Below, in pieces: positions 54,414 to 63,488 of a stretch of 64,000 bases of DNA. The position numbers were made by a program, and so were the translations under genes. Position 1 is the first letter of the stretch. Every line of letters starts with the position of its first letter. Below the pieces are notes generated by a model, which saw only the letters and a list, made by a program, of their open reading frames with translations, did no database searches and was not told the origin of the DNA. Where the stretch lies: positions 992,001-1,056,000 of the forward strand of contig NC_019697.1 in assembly GCF_000317145.1 (NCBI RefSeq), given 5' to 3'. Source of the DNA: Chamaesiphon minutus PCC 6605 (GTDB lineage: Bacteria; Cyanobacteriota; Cyanobacteriia; Cyanobacteriales; Chamaesiphonaceae).

Positions 54414-54449
54414 GATTGGTAGTTGTTCTTTAAAGAACAACTACCAATC
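54414..54449. repeat. 36-bp perfect palindrome in a leader region
   Basis: GATTGGTAGTTGTTCTTT followed directly by its reverse complement. It stands between the class II element and the DUF2949 gene, so it would fold in the leader RNA as a hairpin or bind a dimeric protein. No T-run follows. Confidence 0.6.
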
Positions 54450-54492
54450 ATAACTGTAAATACCTTTTTAAAATTTAGTCAGAGGTACATCA

Positions 54493-54687
54493 ATGATTTT
54501 ATCTACGCCTTTAACAAAATTAATTCATTTTTTACAAGATGATTTAGCTATTTCGTCCTCGTCGATGTCGATCGCCCTCAAGCAAGTAGAACATAATCCC
54601 GGCCCTTTGCCGATGATTTTATGGCAGTACGGACTAGTGACGATCGAGCAACTCGATCGAATCTATGATTGGATGGAAGACACTTGA
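54493..54687 (+). CDS. DUF2949 family protein
   Basis: 64 residues. LIHFLQDDLAISSSSMSIAL and GPLPMILWQYGLVTIEQLDR followed by IYDWMED is the compact DUF2949 pattern, so far seen mainly in cyanobacteria. Function unknown. Its 3' end overlaps the open frame of the acyltransferase-like gene. Confidence 0.85.
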   Translation: MILSTPLTKLIHFLQDDLAISSSSMSIALKQVEHNPGPLPMILWQYGLVTIEQLDRIYDWMEDT

Positions 54688-54733
54688 ACAGGCGACTGTA
54701 AGACATTTACTAGGCATTATTGCTAGTGCAGAT

Positions 54734-55570
54734 ATGAAACAGATAGAGCCGATCGGTAACTTTGAAAAACGCAATTTCCCTAGTTTCCGTAACCCCACTA
54801 TCGATACGATGATTTGGGGTCGCCAACGGCATCACGTACCCATTTTGCTGGAAATTGATGTCACAGCAGCACGATCGGCAATCCATCACCACAAAGCGCA
54901 GACTGGGCAGGGAATTAGTTTTACTGGCTGGATTGTCAAATGTATTGTCCAAGCAATTAGCGAACACAAATACGTCCACGCGCTCCGTCAAGGTCAACGG
55001 CAGTTAGTCATTTTTGATGATGTGGATGTGACGATTATTATCGAACGCACCGTGTCCGGCGAGAAGTTGCCAATGCCTTACATTATTCGCAAAGCAAACG
55101 AGAAGACTGTGGCGCAGATTCATGCCGAAATCCGCGCAGCGCAAAAATCAACCGTTGCATCCGGGGAAGTTCAGGTTGGCTCGCCCCGCGCTGCTTGGAT
55201 GATGAGGCTTTTTACGATCGTGCCCAAGTTTGTCCGAGATTGGTTGTTCTGGCAACCAGTGTTTCGCGATCCTTTTCTGTTCAAGCGGATGATGGGTACT
55301 GTCTCTGTGACTTCCCTGAGCATGTTCGGCGGCGGCGGGATGAGTTGGGGTATTCCGATTGGCATCCATCCCTTACTCATTGCGGTGGGCGGAATCGCCA
55401 AACGACCAGGAGTTATCGACGAGCAAATTGTCATCCGCGAATATGTGGGATTAACCGTCATGTTCGACCATGATGTGACCGACGGTGCGCCAGTAGCGAG
55501 GTTTATCAAGAATCTACGGGAATTAATGGCAGGTGGATATGGGCTAGCAGAAGCTGGGGATATGTCCTAA
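54734..55570 (+). CDS. stand-alone 2-oxoacid dehydrogenase acyltransferase-like (CAT-fold) protein
   Basis: 278 residues from ATG 54734; the frame is open to ATG 54665, which overlaps the DUF2949 gene by 23 bp. HHVPILLEIDVTAARSAI, SFTGWIVKCIVQAI and, near the end, GLTVMFDHDVTDGAPVARF contain the HxxxDG catalytic motif of the CAT/E2 family. There is no lipoyl or E1/E3-binding domain, so it is not a normal dehydrogenase subunit. Acyl acceptor unknown. Confidence 0.8.
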   Translation: MKQIEPIGNFEKRNFPSFRNPTIDTMIWGRQRHHVPILLEIDVTAARSAIHHHKAQTGQGISFTGWIVKCIVQAISEHKYVHALRQGQRQLVIFDDVDVTIIIERTVSGEKLPMPYIIRKANEKTVAQIHAEIRAAQKSTVASGEVQVGSPRAAWMMRLFTIVPKFVRDWLFWQPVFRDPFLFKRMMGTVSVTSLSMFGGGGMSWGIPIGIHPLLIAVGGIAKRPGVIDEQIVIREYVGLTVMFDHDVTDGAPVARFIKNLRELMAGGYGLAEAGDMS

Positions 55571-55618
55571 ATAGCTTGAATTCTCTCCTCATCGATTCTT
55601 CATGTTTAAATCTTACCT

Positions 55619-56347
55619 ATGATTTCTTCACTGATTGTCGCTCAGGTTTTGGTACCGATTGCCCTAATTGTATGGTTAGCGATCGCCCCACCACGTAGTT
55701 TGTTGGGTGTTTTGCTACAAGCCCTCGTCACGATCGTGGCATTATTGGCGATCGCCCGCATGGGAATCTGGATTTTTCCGCCTTGGTGGATGCCTTATTG
55801 CTATGGGCTGCTTTTTCTGATGGCTTTAGTGATGGTTTGGCAGCGACCCAAACCACTACGCAGAATGCCGTCTAGTTGGCTCGGTTGGATTACCATCATT
55901 GGTTTCGTTGCCGTTGGTGTTTTTGTTGGAAACGAAGCTATAGGCAGTTGGATCGGTCAGTTTCCGCCTGCCATTCCCGCCGTCGATCTTGCCTTTCCGC
56001 TGCGGGACGGTGACTATCTACTTGTCAATGGTGGTAATGATATTCGGATTAATGCCCATCTCAAGCTGTTGGATGAATCGGTGCCACGTTTTCGTGCTTA
56101 CCGAGGTAGTAGCTACGGAGTCGATATTGTCAAGATCGATCCGTTTGGCCTGCGGGCAAACGGGATCGTTCCTAGCGATCTGGCTGCTTACCAGATTTAT
56201 GGTCAGCCTGTGTTAGCTCCCTGCGCGGGAAAAATCCTTCAGGCGATCGATGGTTTGCCAGATATGCAGATCCCTCAGATCGATTCAGTCAATCGATCGG
56301 GTAATCACGTCATTCTGCGTTGTCTGGAAGTTTCATTTAGAAGATAA
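55619..56347 (+). pseudogene. membrane-anchored M23 (LytM-like) peptidase, truncated before the catalytic HxH
   Basis: Four N-terminal membrane segments (about 1-115) then an extracytoplasmic region (FPLRDGDYLLVNGGNDIRIN, SSYGVDIVKIDPFGLRA, GQPVLAPCAGKILQAIDG, NRSGNHVILRC). These match the first half of M23 folds, including the Asp of the zinc site. The sequence then ends VSFRR and stops, before the HLH motif. The following 90 bp do not restore it. Inactive as a peptidase if the reading is right. Confidence 0.6.
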
Positions 56348-56434
56348 TGCCATCTCAATCTTGCCAGATTTTTCTCGTCGATGCCCCGTGGTCGATCCAG
56401 ACGACCATGTTTAAGAAAAAAGGAGCCGCGATCG

Positions 56435-58828
56435 ATGTCATTCCTTGGGAGTCAACAGACCATGCACAAATCTGATTCGATCGACAAAACCCATTGGAGC
56501 CAACGTTTGGTCATCTTGGGGATTATTCTATTTGCCGTGGCCATCGCTCTCTGGCAACTGGTACCGCCCAACGTAATCCCAGCAACAGCACCACTGACCG
56601 AATTTTCTGCCGATCGCACTATGCCGGATCTCAAAGCAATTTCTCAAGCACCGCATCCGATCGGCTCTGCCGCTCATACTGCCGTGCGGGAGTATTTGGT
56701 GACTCAACTCAAGGCAATGGGATTGCAACCAGAAATCCAAACCACGACAGTCGTACAACCTGGCGATGGTGGCTTTGGAGCAGGTCGAGTTAACAACGTG
56801 CTGGTGCGAATTCCAGGGAAAGCCAGTACGGGCGCGATCGTCCTCGATGGTCATTATGATGCTGCTGACACCGGGCCAGGAGCTAGTGATTGTGGGTCTT
56901 GTGTGGTGACTGGATTGGAGACACTGCGGGCAATTCGCGCCGGAACACCTTTGAATAACGATCTGATTTTTGTCTTTGCTGACGGTGAAGAAGTTGGGAT
57001 GCTGGGCGCACGCGCCTTTGTCACCGAACATCCCTGGGCGAAGGATGTGAAACTGGCGATTAACTTTGAAGCATCGGGTAGTCGCGGCGCAGCGGTGATG
57101 TACATTACCAGTCGCAACAATCAGCGGTTAATCTCCGAGTTTATCAAAGCAGTACCCTATCCCCGCATGACTTCTTTCTCACCAGCATTCTGGGGTTTAT
57201 TGCCAGGAGCGCAAATTGGGTGCGATCTAGAGGAGTATACGGCACGCGGTAGCGGTGGTTTTGGCTTCTACTATGGGGGCGATACTCCGGCCTACCATAC
57301 GCTCCGTGATAATGTGACGGAAATCGATCGCCGCAGCATTCAGCACAATGGTTCTTATGCGCTTTCTCTACTACAACACTTTGGCAATCTGGATCTGAAG
57401 ACTCTGACAGCAACTCAAAATGCAGTTTACTTCAATATTCTGCCGAATGTAGTCTTACATTATCCAGAATCACAAGTTTTGCCATTGGCGATCGTCACGA
57501 GCATTCTGTTTGTAGCTGTGGTTTGGTTGGGATTTCGCGCTCGAACATTGACATTCAAAGGAATTAGTTTGGGCGCGATCGCTTTCTTACTCAGTGCGAT
57601 CGGTGTAGTTGTCTTAAATGTACTCGGTTGGTGGCTGATGCGGAGTTTGAATCGATCGCTGCAAGTATTGTTGATTGGCAACTACCAAGCAAATCTATAT
57701 CACGTCAGTTTTGTGGTTTTGACTGTCGCTACAATGATGGCGATTTACAGTTGGTTATGCCAACGTTTTAAGGTGGACGATTTGGCGATTGGGGCATTAT
57801 TTGTCTGGCTATTGTTAACGATCGCTAGCAGCGCGTGGCTGCCTGGAGCCAGCTATTTATTCGCTATTCCCCTATTGTTTAATCTGTTGGCTTGGAGTTG
57901 GATTTTACTAACCAGAAATCGGTCTTGGATGGGGATCTTACTGCTCTCTGTTGCCCTCATTCCTGGCATTGTCTTACTCATGCCCGTTCAGGTCTATTTT
58001 GGCTCTTGGATGGCTCGGTTTGAAGGCATAATGAACGTCCCCCTATCCACATTACAGATGGTCTTTACGGCTCTATTGTGTGGATTATTGGTTCCACAGT
58101 TTGTCTTCTTCACGTCATTTTCCTCTGTCACATCTCGATCGCCCCGCTGGATCGTGCCAGGAGGTACGCTGCTAATCGGTGCGATTTTGCTGAGTATCGC
58201 TACCTTCAATTCTGGTTTTAGTACAGCCCATCCTCGCCCCAATACAATGTCATATCTACTGGATGCCAATCGAGGTCAAGCAAACTGGGTGAGCAGCGAT
58301 CGTCATCTCGATCCTTGGAAAGTCCAAATCATGGGTACCAATGCCCAACAACAGCAGATTGAATTCGCTTTATCTCCCGCATCGTCTGGTTTCAGTGCTC
58401 CTGCTCCTCTAGTGAATTTGCCCGCTTTGGAAGTTCAGCGATTAGAACAGCCCACAAGCAGCAACAAATCAGCTCTACGATTGCGATTGAAATCCCCCAG
58501 ACAAGCCTCGATCGCTTACATCGATCTCACCACACAGGGCACGATCGCGCGAGCGGAGATCGATCGTAAACCGTTAGATCTCACCCCACTAACTCCCAAA
58601 CAACGACAAGCCTTGAAGTTTATCTTTTTTGGATTGCCGCAAGAGGGAATCGAACTGAATTTAGAATTGACGAACTCTCAATCTGTGCAAATGAAGCTGG
58701 AGGACTACACTTGGGGCTTACCCGCGATTGCAGGATCGGCGATCGCCCCCCGTCCTGCGGATCTGATGCCTGCACCCGGACACCCAGATTACACGATCGT
58801 GCGAAAGCAATTGAGCATAGCTATTTAA
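56435..58828 (+). CDS. M28-family zinc aminopeptidase with multi-span C-terminal domain
   Basis: 797 residues from ATG 56435, preceded by AGGAG; ATG 56462 is an alternative. One N-terminal membrane segment, then an M28 domain with ligands in LDGHYDAADTGPGASDCG (about His140 and Asp152), FADGEEVGMLG (Glu185/186), NFEASGSRG (about Glu212) and PAYHTLRDN. After about residue 340 come eight to nine membrane segments and a C-terminal lumen-type domain. Overall layout resembles ER/vacuolar-type M28 exopeptidases. Active site probably outside the cytoplasm. Confidence 0.88.
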   Translation: MSFLGSQQTMHKSDSIDKTHWSQRLVILGIILFAVAIALWQLVPPNVIPATAPLTEFSADRTMPDLKAISQAPHPIGSAAHTAVREYLVTQLKAMGLQPEIQTTTVVQPGDGGFGAGRVNNVLVRIPGKASTGAIVLDGHYDAADTGPGASDCGSCVVTGLETLRAIRAGTPLNNDLIFVFADGEEVGMLGARAFVTEHPWAKDVKLAINFEASGSRGAAVMYITSRNNQRLISEFIKAVPYPRMTSFSPAFWGLLPGAQIGCDLEEYTARGSGGFGFYYGGDTPAYHTLRDNVTEIDRRSIQHNGSYALSLLQHFGNLDLKTLTATQNAVYFNILPNVVLHYPESQVLPLAIVTSILFVAVVWLGFRARTLTFKGISLGAIAFLLSAIGVVVLNVLGWWLMRSLNRSLQVLLIGNYQANLYHVSFVVLTVATMMAIYSWLCQRFKVDDLAIGALFVWLLLTIASSAWLPGASYLFAIPLLFNLLAWSWILLTRNRSWMGILLLSVALIPGIVLLMPVQVYFGSWMARFEGIMNVPLSTLQMVFTALLCGLLVPQFVFFTSFSSVTSRSPRWIVPGGTLLIGAILLSIATFNSGFSTAHPRPNTMSYLLDANRGQANWVSSDRHLDPWKVQIMGTNAQQQQIEFALSPASSGFSAPAPLVNLPALEVQRLEQPTSSNKSALRLRLKSPRQASIAYIDLTTQGTIARAEIDRKPLDLTPLTPKQRQALKFIFFGLPQEGIELNLELTNSQSVQMKLEDYTWGLPAIAGSAIAPRPADLMPAPGHPDYTIVRKQLSIAI

Positions 58829-58841
58829 CGTTAGTGTTCGG

Positions 58842-59189
58842 ATGCTGCTCACAAGTTTCTCAGCCGATTCTTATCTTCCATGCGATAAACTAAAAGCGGC
58901 ATCAAATCACCACAGCATAGTCCAACGTCGTCTTAGTAGTGATGCGACCCCTTGCATTTTAATTCTAAAAGTTTTACCTTCGGACTCAGAGCAGTGGTTG
59001 ACAACTACGGAAGCAGGCTTATTTATTGGTGGTGCTTGTTATTGGGAGTATCTACAAGGTGAACTCAGTCAAAATCAGCAATCAGTGCGAATTCGGATCG
59101 CCAGAGAGCAAGAATTTCGCCCAGAATCGTTGTTAATGTTAATGAGATCTGCCCGTGAATATACTATTAGTGGAGAATGGATATGTTAG
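58842..59189 (+). CDS. DUF4365-like protein, probably lacking its N-terminal part
   Basis: 115 codons, starting 13 bp after the peptidase. VQRRLSSDATPCILILKVLP, EQWLTTTEAGLFIGGACYW and FRPESLLMLMRSARE resemble the later part of DUF4365 domains, which have a nuclease-like fold in longer proteins. The conserved beginning of the domain is missing, so it may be a remnant. Overlaps the next gene by 7 bp. Confidence 0.5.
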   Translation: MLLTSFSADSYLPCDKLKAASNHHSIVQRRLSSDATPCILILKVLPSDSEQWLTTTEAGLFIGGACYWEYLQGELSQNQQSVRIRIAREQEFRPESLLMLMRSAREYTISGEWIC

Positions 59190-59497
59190 AAATTAGTCCT
59201 CAATTACTCAGAGAAGCCAAATTATCAGTGAATGATATGGCAACTTATTTAACGGAACATGGTTGGCAGAAAGTGGCAAATCAAAACCCAAGGGTAATGA
59301 TTTTTCAGGGAATTAATGATGATTTGGGCAATCCGATCGTGCTAACTTTGCCACGAAATGATAGTTTTGGTGATGCCTTACGCCGTTTATCAGAAGCAGT
59401 GAATTTAGTTGCGTTTCTTGAGGATCGATCGCCAGAAAGCGTACTTGTCGATCTGCGCGATCGAGAATCATCAAATCAATTATCAATTGATAATTGA
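59183..59497 (+). CDS. small protein of unknown function paired with the DUF4365-like gene
   Basis: 104 residues from ATG 59183 (the frame also offers 59177). LSVNDMATYLTEHGWQKVAN, GNPIVLTLPRNDSFGDALRR and EAVNLVAFLEDRSPESVLVD suggest a compact alpha/beta fold. The overlap with the preceding gene indicates a pair. No function known to me. Confidence 0.6.
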   Translation: MLEISPQLLREAKLSVNDMATYLTEHGWQKVANQNPRVMIFQGINDDLGNPIVLTLPRNDSFGDALRRLSEAVNLVAFLEDRSPESVLVDLRDRESSNQLSIDN

Positions 59498-59510
59498 TTT
59501 GATACTTTTG
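59470..59510 (+). terminator. palindromic terminator overlapping the stop of 59183-59497
   Basis: A 34-bp perfect palindrome, ATCAAATCAATTATCAA plus its complement (59470-59503), then ACTTTTG. The last codons and the stop are inside the stem. Confidence 0.55.
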
Positions 59511-59651
59511 CGTTAGTCGGCAGTAATGAATGACAAGAATATTTTATTTGCGATCCAGAAAATAGTCTATTATCGACAACGATCGTGTGATAGATTTGCA
59601 GTCTCAGTAGGAGTGATGTGGATGCAATACTATATCGAACAATCGATTTGT

Positions 59652-60692
59652 TTAATTCAATTCTTCATTGTCTGAAATAATCTCAACAATGTATCCTAAT
59701 TCATCTGGAATTTGTTGAATAAAATGGTTAGTTCCATACCTACTCCATTCTTTGCATACTGCTAATTCTTGATTATCAGAAGTTCTAATAATATCTTGAG
59801 AATTTAGAAAATGTCGTTTGAGTTGACGTGATGTCTTTTGCTGAATCCGCTCTGCATCTTCCGTGGTTGTTATAATATCATATGTTCCTTGGATGCTTTT
59901 AGGGAATAGCTGCTGTAGCTTTTCTAAGTTGTAATCTGGATTCTTATCATATGTTTTCTTGATGACTGCTAATACCAGTTGTCCTGCACCGTATATGTTA
60001 CCTTCAAATCTATACTTAGCTCTTTTGTTTGACTCGATCTCCGTTTTAGCAGCTTTCTGGATAACGGCTTGTTGCTTAACTCTGATTTGATAATCTTGAG
60101 CTTCTGGTAAAGGGATAATTTGCTCGATATCTAGTAAAATTTTCTCTCCTAATTTATATGGCTTCATTCGCACACAACGAATATCTAGATCTTTTTGATT
60201 CAGCCACATTACAGCAGTAGCAATCTCTTTGGAAAAATCAGCCGCAGCAAGAACGATTCGGACATCCTTGGGAAATTCAGCTTCTTTTTCTTCCTCCCAG
60301 TTTAGAAATTCTCGCAACTCATTTTCTGCATTTTTAGAATGACCTAAATACTTTTGATAAATATCTACAGCCTGTGAGAAGTTCATAGTAGAAACCATCG
60401 CAGCATAACGTAAAGCTTGTAGCTCCATATGTGCGCCAGTTACATCTCGTTTTAGTTCGACAACGATAATGTTACCATCTCGATCGATTCCTAATAGATC
60501 GATTCTACGGTTGCTATCATCCCATTCACAGAACTCTTCGGCAATGATAAGTGTATGAGGTGAAATAGCTTGAATGTTATTTTTGAGAGCAGACTGAAGG
60601 TGTTGGCGTTCGAGAATTCCTAACGAATTAAAGCTGGCAGTGTCCAATTTTGAGATTGTGGTATTTTGATGTTCAAATGTATAAATAGGCAT
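59652..60692 (-). CDS. PD-(D/E)XK-type (NucS/DUF91-like) nuclease-fold protein
   Basis: 346 residues. The motif RRIDLLGIDRDGNIIVVELKRDVTG supplies the Asp and ExK of the restriction-endonuclease-like core, as in NucS/DUF91 proteins. A helical arm follows (LQALRYAAMVSTMNFSQAV), and a C-terminal region with KTSRQLKRHFLNSQDII may be a substrate-recognition domain. It stands alone, AT-rich, with no modification enzyme nearby. Possible roles are DNA repair or defence; neither is proven. 60693-61000 holds repeats and no gene. Confidence 0.7.
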   Translation of the reverse strand: MPIYTFEHQNTTISKLDTASFNSLGILERQHLQSALKNNIQAISPHTLIIAEEFCEWDDSNRRIDLLGIDRDGNIIVVELKRDVTGAHMELQALRYAAMVSTMNFSQAVDIYQKYLGHSKNAENELREFLNWEEEKEAEFPKDVRIVLAAADFSKEIATAVMWLNQKDLDIRCVRMKPYKLGEKILLDIEQIIPLPEAQDYQIRVKQQAVIQKAAKTEIESNKRAKYRFEGNIYGAGQLVLAVIKKTYDKNPDYNLEKLQQLFPKSIQGTYDIITTTEDAERIQQKTSRQLKRHFLNSQDIIRTSDNQELAVCKEWSRYGTNHFIQQIPDELGYIVEIISDNEELN

Positions 60693-61008
60693 GAGTATTA
60701 AATTGAATAGTGTTAGCGATAGAAAAGGAACAGGAACTATAAATAGAGAAAGCTACCTGTATTTATACATGGGCATCAAAAATTAGATCGCATTGCTCAT
60801 GGCGAAGCATTGTAGTAAGAATAAGCATCATCGCGAAGCTTGCGCGTCGTCTAACGACGATCGATCTGAAGATGAGCATACAAAGCGAGTTCTGGCTCTG
60901 AGACTAGAGACACCTGCGGAATATCCAAACCCGCTGCGGTTAAACGGATAGAGGCAATAGAGATTAGTGCAATTGACTCTACCAATTTAGCGGTAGCTTT
61001 TCGATACT

Positions 61009-61050
61009 CCTCACGAGTTCCTCATAGTATTCCTTTAGCCTACAAACAGA
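61009..61050 (+). promoter_or_regulatory. class II direct-repeat promoter element, copy 2
   Basis: CCTCACGAGTTCCTCA at 61011-61026, then TAGTATTCCTTTAGCCTACA. About 55 bp around it, beginning TTAGCGGTAGCTTTT, are nearly the same as before the gene at 63489. It lies 147 bp before ATG 61158. Confidence 0.6.
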
Positions 61051-61157
61051 CAAACAGACTCGATTCGACCTTGGAGAAGCTCCGCCAACGATTTGACAAT
61101 CGATTTAACACTAACAAGATTACTTTATTCCATTTACTCCTAAGACTGGAGATAGTA

Positions 61158-61904
61158 ATGACTAAATCAATTTCTCTCGATACGCTCTGGGAGTCGGCGA
61201 CACCTACTGAGCTTGTATTCAGCCCAGATAAACTCTCTCACTTGCCAGAACCAGCAAAACGATATCTCGAACACGCGATCGCGCCTGGAACAAAGCTCGC
61301 TACTGCGGTTCGTTTGAAAATGCACGGCGAAATTAAATTGAAAAAGTGGATTCCATTCACAGCCGAGCAAGTCATTTGCTGGGAACGTGGACTGATTTGG
61401 AGTGCTACGGCATGGATGAACGGCTTACCCATTGTGGGATCGGATCGCCTCATCGACGGCGTAGGTGCGATGCAGTGGAAGCTGTTAGGATTATTCCCCG
61501 TGATGACAGCGAGTGGTTCCGATATTACTCGGTCTGCTTTTGGTCGTCTTCAGGCAGAGTCAACGTGGTTGCCGTCTGTGTTTTGTGGTGATGAAGTGTC
61601 ATGGAAAACAATGGATTCATCGCATCTTCATTCCAGTTTTGTAGTGCAAAACGAGAGCGCAGAACTAGATCTGACCATCGATCGATCGGGTCAGCTCAAA
61701 ACTATCCACCTGTCGCGCTGGGGCAATCCAGAAGGTGCTGAGTCTCATTATGTGGACTTCGGTGGAATTTTGGAGGAAGAGGGCACATTTTGCGGCTACA
61801 CCATTCCAACTCGCCTGCGGGCTGGGTGGTACTTTGGCACCAATCGGTTTGAGTCGGAGGGTGAGTTTTTTCGAGCCACAATCGATGACGTAATCTATCG
61901 ATAG
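61158..61904 (+). CDS. DUF6544-like protein
   Basis: 248 residues from ATG 61158 with GGAG nine bases upstream; the frame is open to 61071. LSHLPEPAKRYLEHAIAPGT, VRLKMHGEIKLKKWIPFTAE, GSDRLIDGVGAMQWKLLGLF and a beta-rich second half (GNPEGAESHYVDFGGILEEE) recall DUF6544/DUF6920 proteins; the assignment is by impression. The alpha/beta hydrolase gene starts 25 bp after its stop, so they form an operon. Confidence 0.6.
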   Translation: MTKSISLDTLWESATPTELVFSPDKLSHLPEPAKRYLEHAIAPGTKLATAVRLKMHGEIKLKKWIPFTAEQVICWERGLIWSATAWMNGLPIVGSDRLIDGVGAMQWKLLGLFPVMTASGSDITRSAFGRLQAESTWLPSVFCGDEVSWKTMDSSHLHSSFVVQNESAELDLTIDRSGQLKTIHLSRWGNPEGAESHYVDFGGILEEEGTFCGYTIPTRLRAGWYFGTNRFESEGEFFRATIDDVIYR

Positions 61905-61929
61905 ACCGATCTACTTGGGAGAACTCATT

Positions 61930-63078
61930 ATGGCAACAATTGAAACAGCAGGGCTAATAGTATCGATCGTAGTAGGCATCATCTTGGGAATTATTATCAT
62001 CCTTTTCGGCGTGCTGTTCGCGGTCAGCTCTGGCAAGGTAAAACCTTTCCTGGATGAACAGGGTTGCGTACTTGCGGGCAGCATTTCCGAGAAGATTCAT
62101 GTAAACATCAATGGCGTACAGCAAGGAATGTTCGTCATCGGAAAAAATGTTGGCAATCCGATACTGCTATTTGTCCACGGCGGTACTGCTATGCCTGAAT
62201 ACTTCCTAACACAGAACTACCCGACGGGCATGGATCAATACTTTACTGTCTGTTGGTGGGATCGCCGCAATGCCGGACTTTCTTACAGTGCCGATGCGCC
62301 GCCAGAGACCTGGACATTGGAGCAGTCAATCGCTGATACGTTGGCAGTGACGAATTACCTCCGTAGCCGTTTCCACAAGGACAAGATCTACATGATGGCG
62401 CACTCCGGCGGGAGTCTAATTGGCATCCAGGCAGCGGCTCGTGCGCCTGAATTGTTCTACGCCTATATCGGAGTTGGGCAAATGTCCTATCAACTTCAGT
62501 CAGAAATACTGTCCTATGAATATATGGTAAAGCGGTACAAAGCGATCGGCAATACCAGCATGGTGAAGCAACTAGAAGCTGCGCCACCCACCATGTCAGT
62601 CCCGTTTCCCGCTGCCTACATGAAGGTGCGGGACACTGCCATGCACGACCTTGGCGTGGGCACAACACACGATATGAAATCGGTGATGACTGGTGTCTTT
62701 CTGGCATCTTGGCTATTCAGACAATACACTTTGGGCGAGAAGCTAGCTCTCTGGCGCGGGAAGTTTGCATCTGACAAGTTGCTGTGGGACAAGATGATCG
62801 CTACGGATCTGACGCAACAAATTCAAAAGCTTGACATTCCGGTTTACTTCTTCCACGGCAAGTCTGATTACACGGTTTCCTACCCATTAGCAAAAGCGTA
62901 TCTCGATCGACTGCAAGCACCGATTAAGGGGTTTTATACTTTCGAGCACTCTGCACACAGCCCGATGTTTGAAGAGCCGGATAGAGTGAGGCAGATATTT
63001 CAAGCAGACGTATTAGTAGGAAAAAGTAACCTCTGTGATGCTTGTGCTCAGACTACTCGATCGGTCGAAAATAATTGA
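61930..63078 (+). CDS. membrane-anchored alpha/beta hydrolase
   Basis: 382 residues from ATG 61930 (GGGAG before it). N-terminal membrane helix (IVSIVVGIILGIIIILFGVL). Oxyanion region LFVHGGTAMPEYFL, nucleophile elbow MAHSGGSLIGIQ, Asp in FHGKSDYTVSY and His in EHSAHSPMFEEPD complete the triad. Resembles proline-iminopeptidase-like or epoxide-hydrolase-like relatives; substrate unknown. Confidence 0.85.
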   Translation: MATIETAGLIVSIVVGIILGIIIILFGVLFAVSSGKVKPFLDEQGCVLAGSISEKIHVNINGVQQGMFVIGKNVGNPILLFVHGGTAMPEYFLTQNYPTGMDQYFTVCWWDRRNAGLSYSADAPPETWTLEQSIADTLAVTNYLRSRFHKDKIYMMAHSGGSLIGIQAAARAPELFYAYIGVGQMSYQLQSEILSYEYMVKRYKAIGNTSMVKQLEAAPPTMSVPFPAAYMKVRDTAMHDLGVGTTHDMKSVMTGVFLASWLFRQYTLGEKLALWRGKFASDKLLWDKMIATDLTQQIQKLDIPVYFFHGKSDYTVSYPLAKAYLDRLQAPIKGFYTFEHSAHSPMFEEPDRVRQIFQADVLVGKSNLCDACAQTTRSVENN

Positions 63079-63135
63079 CCCGAACTCACGTTAGTTAGGG
63101 TTAAGCTTGGGGTTGTAAACCCCAGCTAGACTTGC

Positions 63136-63183
63136 AAAGTCCGCCTTCGCGGACTAATTTCCCAGTCCGCGAAGGCGGACTTT
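63136..63183. repeat. perfect 20-bp inverted repeat
   Basis: AAAGTCCGCCTTCGCGGACT and its complement with the 8-nt loop AATTTCCC. A dispersed GTCCGCGAAGGCGGAC repeat type; it could also terminate the hydrolase operon, though no T-run follows. 63079-63296 has no gene. Confidence 0.6.
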
Positions 63184-63296
63184 GTGCGAGTAGCCCCGAT
63201 TTCAATCGGCGGCGATGCAAGAACGAAGCTAGAAGCCATTGAGTGTAAATCCTTATCCCGAATTCACGTTAACTATTTAGCGTTAGCTTTTAGATA

Positions 63297-63340
63297 CTCC
63301 TCACGAGTTCCTCATAGTATTCTTTTAGGCTACAACTAGC
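63297..63340 (+). promoter_or_regulatory. class II direct-repeat promoter element, copy 3
   Basis: CCTCACGAGTTCCTCA at 63299-63314, then TAGTATTCTTTTAGGCTACA. It lies 175 bp before ATG 63489. The long 63365-63700 minus-strand frame over the gene start is a shadow. Confidence 0.6.
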
Positions 63341-63488
63341 GAGCAAGACTCAATCGAATTAATGCTAAAAAATGACGATTTGGAAAGATATCGTCATTTC
63401 TATCGAACCAGAAATTGCTACAAAACCATAATTAAAACCGATCGACTGGAAACTCATCCAAACAATTAATTGAGGCAGGAGATTTACT

